A stretch of DNA of 64,000 nucleotides from Sphagnum magellanicum (Eukaryota; Streptophyta; Sphagnopsida; Sphagnales; Sphagnaceae): positions 9,151,347 through 9,215,346 of the forward strand of contig CM038922.1 in assembly GCA_021904315.1 (NCBI GenBank), in the 5' to 3' direction. A program made the position numbers and the translations under genes. Positions 59,618 to 64,000 of this stretch are shown here, in pieces. Below the pieces are notes generated by a model. The model saw nothing but the letters and a program-made list of their open reading frames with translations. It ran no database searches and was not told the DNA's origin. The stretch's first letter is position 1. Every line of letters starts with the position of its first letter.

Positions 59618-61041
59618 CACATAGAGAGCAATTCAACTTTTTGTGGCACTTTGCACACAAGTTGTTGAAACGGCCCAAACAAGGAGGCAATGATTGCTTT
59701 TGCCTCTATAAAAATACATGGATAAGGAAAAAGGCGAAGAACTATTTCTTGGTAGAGTTGTGGTGGCACTTTACATTTGACATAACAAACCTTCAAAGAA
59801 GACACAATTGTTGTAGGGTAGGCCGACCAAAGAATTTGCAAAGGGATTAACATCAAGGCCATGTCAAGGTCTTTATAAATTACTTTGCAAATCTTCACCA
59901 ATGCATGGTGAGGAATTATTTAGGCATCGTTATAGAAGCACTTATAAATTACTCTTGAAATTATGAATAATGTTTATGAATACGATCTATTTTTTAATTT
60001 ACCAAATTATATAGGTAAATTTGAACAACTTTTTATTAGAAAATGCATTGTTATGTTTCAACAATTGCATATGGAATAAACACCAACTTTGTACAAAAAT
60101 ATTGTAGATTTGGTGAAAGCACCACAATTGAATGCCTAAAGTGATTTGTGTAAACATAGTGGCAACAATCTTTTAGTTGATGTACTTGTAACAACCCAAC
60201 ATATTTGACATAGAAAGACAACTCAATATTAATGTAGACTAAGGATTCTCAAGAATGTTGGTGAGTTTCAACTACATGCATTATAGGTGGAAGAACTACC
60301 ATATGGGTTGATAAAACCAATTTTGGAATAAAGATGGAGGCAAGTTCATGATCTTGGAAGCAATTGATTATGGATTCCTTTATATTTGATATGCATTCTT
60401 TTGACTTTTTGATGGGAACAACAATGTCAATGTTTTAGACTAGTCCCCCATCATTTTCAATTTGTTGAATGGAGTAGGTAAGGGGTTCAATTTTGTGGTG
60501 AATGGGACGACCTACCTTTAGTATTATCTTCTAACAAACGACATTTATTCACAATGATATTGTTTTGTGCAAACTATACACAAACCCCAACATGTCAAAT
60601 AGTAACACTTTGCAAAGATGAAAGGAGTGAGGAACAATGTGAAGAGGTGTTTTAAAATCTTACAACCTTGATTTGCCATCATTCAAAACCCTTGCAGAAT
60701 ATGACAAATGGATATAATCAACAAAATCATGATTGGTTGTGTGATTATGCACAATATTAGAATTGAAAATAACAAGGATAACAATGTTGAATGATTGTTT
60801 AATCTTGCATTTATGTAGGTTAATTGAGGTTTGAATTTCCAAACATACATGGAAAACATTAAAAAGTTGAAAAATTTACAAATCCATTACAATTTGAAAT
60901 AAATCTAGTAGAATAGTTGTGACCCATGAAAGGCCTTGATTGATTTGATTGAAATTAAAATCTCCATTGCCTTTATTATTGAAAGCTTATGGATGCAAAA
61001 ATTGCGACTTGTGAATGATTATCAAATGATTATGGAATGTA
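59618..61041. repeat. 1.4-kb direct repeat, second copy
   Basis: Partner of 58067-59489. A minus frame at 59901-59605 is open here, but the counterpart in the first copy is not maintained. The 128-bp spacer between the copies is unique. Confidence 0.85.
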
Positions 61042-62217
61042 TCATTCTTTGGTTATCAACCCCTAAGTTTGTTGTTACAATCAACTCCTATCTACTAAGG
61101 CACATGGTGTAGTGGATAATTCATTGTCTCTAAACATAAAGTAATTATATGTAGAAACACACTCCTTTTAAAATGACACACATGAAGAAATCATAATGTA
61201 ACTTATCTCCAAACAAATTGCTGAAACTTGGTGAAAAAGAAGGTCCCTGCTGCCCAAGTAGTAGTTTTTATTTTTATCTTCATCTTCATCTCTAATCGTT
61301 GGTCCACATTAATCAAGGCGCATGCATAAACAAAACCACACCATTGGAAATGCATCCAACGAAAACACAACAACACAAGAAGCGCCATAAAAAATAAAAG
61401 TTCATAATGCACATAACTTGCAAACAAACAAATTGCATAAAAAATAGTCACATTAATAAAAACATTACCTTCACAACACCATTAACCACCAAGAAATCAA
61501 TCATTTTCTACTTTTGATAGTTTGACAACATTGTTCTATTCACTTTAGGGTTTCATCTTGAATGCTTTCATCACATTGATTTCTCATGGTCCTTACAACT
61601 TTTTTGTAATTCCAATTGCCCATTGGGGTGTGCATTTGTTACAATTATTCCTTGAGATCATCGCTACATAAATGCAAACACTTAGGTATACAATCTTTCA
61701 TTAGAAATGTTCTTCTATCATTACAACATTACATTCAATATTTAATAAGAGTCAAAGTCCAAAATTTTGCATCAAAACATTACACATGCCTCCATTTGAT
61801 GGACAAGACAATTTCACAATAATTATCTCCTTGATGGTTGTTTTATGACCATAGTTTACAAGCTTTTATGGCCAATCATTTTGGATGATTGAGATTGATA
61901 CCTCTAAAACTACAACGGTGTCTCCAACTCTCGTTTTAGATTGTGATCCCAATGAAACCAAATTTTTTTCTACATGCCCTCTTGTTTAATAGTTATTAGA
62001 ATCAATGATCTTTTTTGTGGTGAATTTTTTGGCATTTTGTGAAAAAAATTTAGGGCTTCAAAACATGGTCCAAAAGATTTTCAAAATATTATTTCATAAA
62101 ACTTGCCACGTTTTAGACTACAGACCTATGAAATTGCCACTTTTTTTTAAAGATTAGGGTATATGTTCATTGTCGATAATCTTTAGTAGAGATGAGGAAA
62201 CCATCCTAAATGGACAT
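61042..62217. other. AT-rich gene-free sequence
   Basis: No ORF with motifs and no repeat of note was seen. Confidence 0.55.
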
Positions 62218-62237
62218 GGGTTTAGGGTTTAGGGTTC
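62218..62237. repeat. interstitial telomere-like tract (TTTAGGG)
   Basis: GGGTTTAGGGTTTAGGGTTC, opposite orientation to the tract at 41257. Confidence 0.75.
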
Positions 62238-62756
62238 CCCAATTTCAGCTTGAACAATCTAGACTTTTCAAGTTTGAACCCACCACTTTGGGAAGTTTAC
62301 TAAGACACATTCCCAACGTCAGTGGCAGGTACGGTAGTTGCAAAGCTTCAAACACCAATTCAAAATAATACACTTGTTGGCTTACGATTCGGGCACGGAG
62401 ACACAAATAATACAAATGGTCGCTTATGATTTGTGTACCTAATTTGTGCAAAAGACTCCAATTCTCAATCTCCCTCTAAAAACATATTTTTTTTCACACA
62501 AAAGTTGTGGCATTTTTGTCCCATTGGTTTGGGCCACCAAAAGTTCCGGGTTTTTTTTTTTTTTTCTTTTTTCCTTCCTTCCATACCCGAGATTCTAAGT
62601 ACACTACGTATGGGCCACCTAAGGTGTGGACTAGGTAACCCACAAGAGTGTTCAGGTTACCTTGAATAGTCTAGGCACATGAGCACTGAGACTCTTCGCA
62701 GTAACCAACGCACTCAAGCTGGTTACCATACATAGCCTACCATTGAGAGGTTTGAG

Positions 62757-62890
62757 AGTAATATTGTAACTCTCTCGTCCATGGATGAAAAGTCAAGTAA
62801 CCTTATTGTAGAGTGGATGAAAAACATGTAACCCTCCTGTTGATCGAGGAAAACTCATAACCGTCATCTGTCCGTCTGGATGATGTATAC
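62757..62890. repeat. degenerate tandem repeat of about 32 bp
   Basis: GTAAC(C/T)(C/T)T.....GTNGATNGATGAAAA occurs about four times, followed by a TATA-like GTATACATAAGGGG at about 62885-62898. It could be the regulatory part of an old mobile element, but no ends were found. Confidence 0.4.
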
Positions 62891-63789
62891 ATAAGGGGGA
62901 AAAAGAGCCTGAGGTTTTGCATCTCAAGCAAAGCAACTAGTTGAAGACTAATCAGAAGCTTGAGAACCACCTCTGAACCAGTGTGGTGCAAGTATTTGGT
63001 TAATTATACCCTCCCAAGTTGGATTTTTTCAAATTCCAAAAGATGTACCCATAGAGGAAGGGTGTTTCATTAGCCCCCAAAAAAGCACCCGGACCCATAC
63101 ACTTATATGGAGACTGTAAATTCTTTTTCGTCGGGCTGTGTCTGGATGATACCCATGACCTTATGAAGTACCTTCTTGTGGGTAAATAAGGCATACAAGT
63201 TTAACATGAACTAGTTAATGTATATTTTACAACCAAATTGTTTTACAATTTAATTAATCCATAGCCAAAATTAAGCCCCCAATTTCCAAATCCAGCAAAA
63301 TATCAAAAGCACACCAATTCCTCAAATAGAATTGATCATCAAATTTCCTACAACTTTAATAAGATGGTTCTCTAATAATTGAACGGTCTTCGGCACTATA
63401 ATATGCATCTTGCCACCACTTTCAATAAGGTGGTCCCTCAAATCACACTATGATAAAGGGTCTAAAAACCTTTAAATAAAAATCTCCTAAAAAGTTTGCG
63501 CACACCATAGGAGCTCTAATTTTTGGGTAAAAAGTCTTTTGGGTGTTTTCTGTACTCAACCATTGGATCCATTAATTATATGGGTACACTCTCAAGCCCA
63601 AGGGATGGATCAATTAAAAGTCTCAAAACAGCACCTTAATTCCCAAAAAACCACCAATCCAGAAGGGGAACGGAGGAACATGAACAGAGGACCAAAGCCA
63701 AGAGACAACGGCCATGAGCTAAAGGGAGGAAACAACACCCACCCAAATCCAAAACCAAAGTCTGGGTCCTAAACCCTTTCCCCAGACAG

Positions 63790-63957
63790 TTGTAGCGAAT
63801 CAGAAGCACAAGGTCTGTGTTAGGTGGTAGGTATCCAAAATCAGTTAGGTCACAGTTTGGGTATTTATTTTACCTGAAAGATATTATCAGAATATTAGAG
63901 TTATCTGTAAAGTCACCCTGTCTTCGGGCCTCCTTTCACCCCGTATTCTCTCTTTCA
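63790..63957 (+). mobile_element. possible short LTR of an LTR retrotransposon entering from the right (fossil)
   Basis: A TGTAGCG...CTCTTTCA segment of about 168 bp is followed by TGGTATCCACA, which resembles the usual tRNA-Met-type primer binding site of plant Copia-like elements. Only about 200 bp is inside the window, so family, completeness and age cannot be judged. Confidence 0.3.
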
Positions 63958-64000
63958 GTGGTATCCACAAAGTAAGAAATTTTTATTAAATCTGAGTATG

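Noticed and set aside
59605-59901. 98-codon minus ORF in the second 1.4-kb repeat
   Set aside because: The frame is not maintained in the first repeat copy, and no family was recognised.
58067-61041. 1.4-kb repeats as LTRs
   Set aside because: Only 128 bp lies between them and there are no LTR-type ends.

Overview
The window looks like nuclear DNA of a land plant. The evidence is an intron-containing gene for a plastid-type alpha/beta hydrolase, Helitrons with A|T target sites and CTAG ends, a Tourist-like MITE, an APE-type LINE, (CCCTAAA)n telomere-like tracts and long AT-rich gene-poor spacers. A fern or another plant with a large repeat-rich genome is my guess; the species cannot be fixed from this sequence. 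No prokaryotic gene organisation, CRISPR array or rRNA/tRNA gene was recognised.

Layout. (1) 1-1883: minus-strand alpha/beta hydrolase gene running off the left edge. (2) 2-4 kb: minisatellite, CT microsatellite and a GGAACC-rich, possibly hAT-derived repeat. (3) 4.09-51.2 kb: a direct tandem duplication of a unit of about 16 kb. Copy 1 is 4090-20160 and copy 2 is 30307-51209. Both begin with a 112-bp tandem repeat. (4) 20242-30306: a composite Helitron of about 10 kb, inserted inside one 112-bp repeat unit exactly between the two copies. It carries a decayed RepHel gene, a captured KH-domain exon, C-rich minisatellites, duplicated 3' termini and a second Helitron (29389-30297) nested in its 5' end. 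(5) Copy 2 alone holds a 5'-truncated LINE (43588-47824) and a 272-bp Helitron (48368-48639). Copy 1 keeps the empty site of each, so both arrived after the duplication. (6) 51.2-64 kb: AT-rich sequence without a convincing gene, with a 272-bp Helitron, a 1.4-kb direct duplication and a telomere-like tract.

Genes. Inside the duplication each copy has a different cassette at the same place: 6740-9583 in copy 1 and 33321-35907 in copy 2. The copy-1 cassette has an intronless 193-aa gene and completes a 102-aa minus-strand gene. The copy-2 cassette has a two-exon gene with a twin CX9C head like the cytochrome c oxidase assembly factor COA5/PET191, running in frame into minisatellite-coded repeats. 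It also holds two short unrecognised ORFs, a strong hairpin and a possible terminal exon. The 102-aa gene is cut to 45 codons in copy 2.

Identities and exon boundaries were judged by eye. Splice sites are assigned from GT/AG, reading phase and protein resemblance only.
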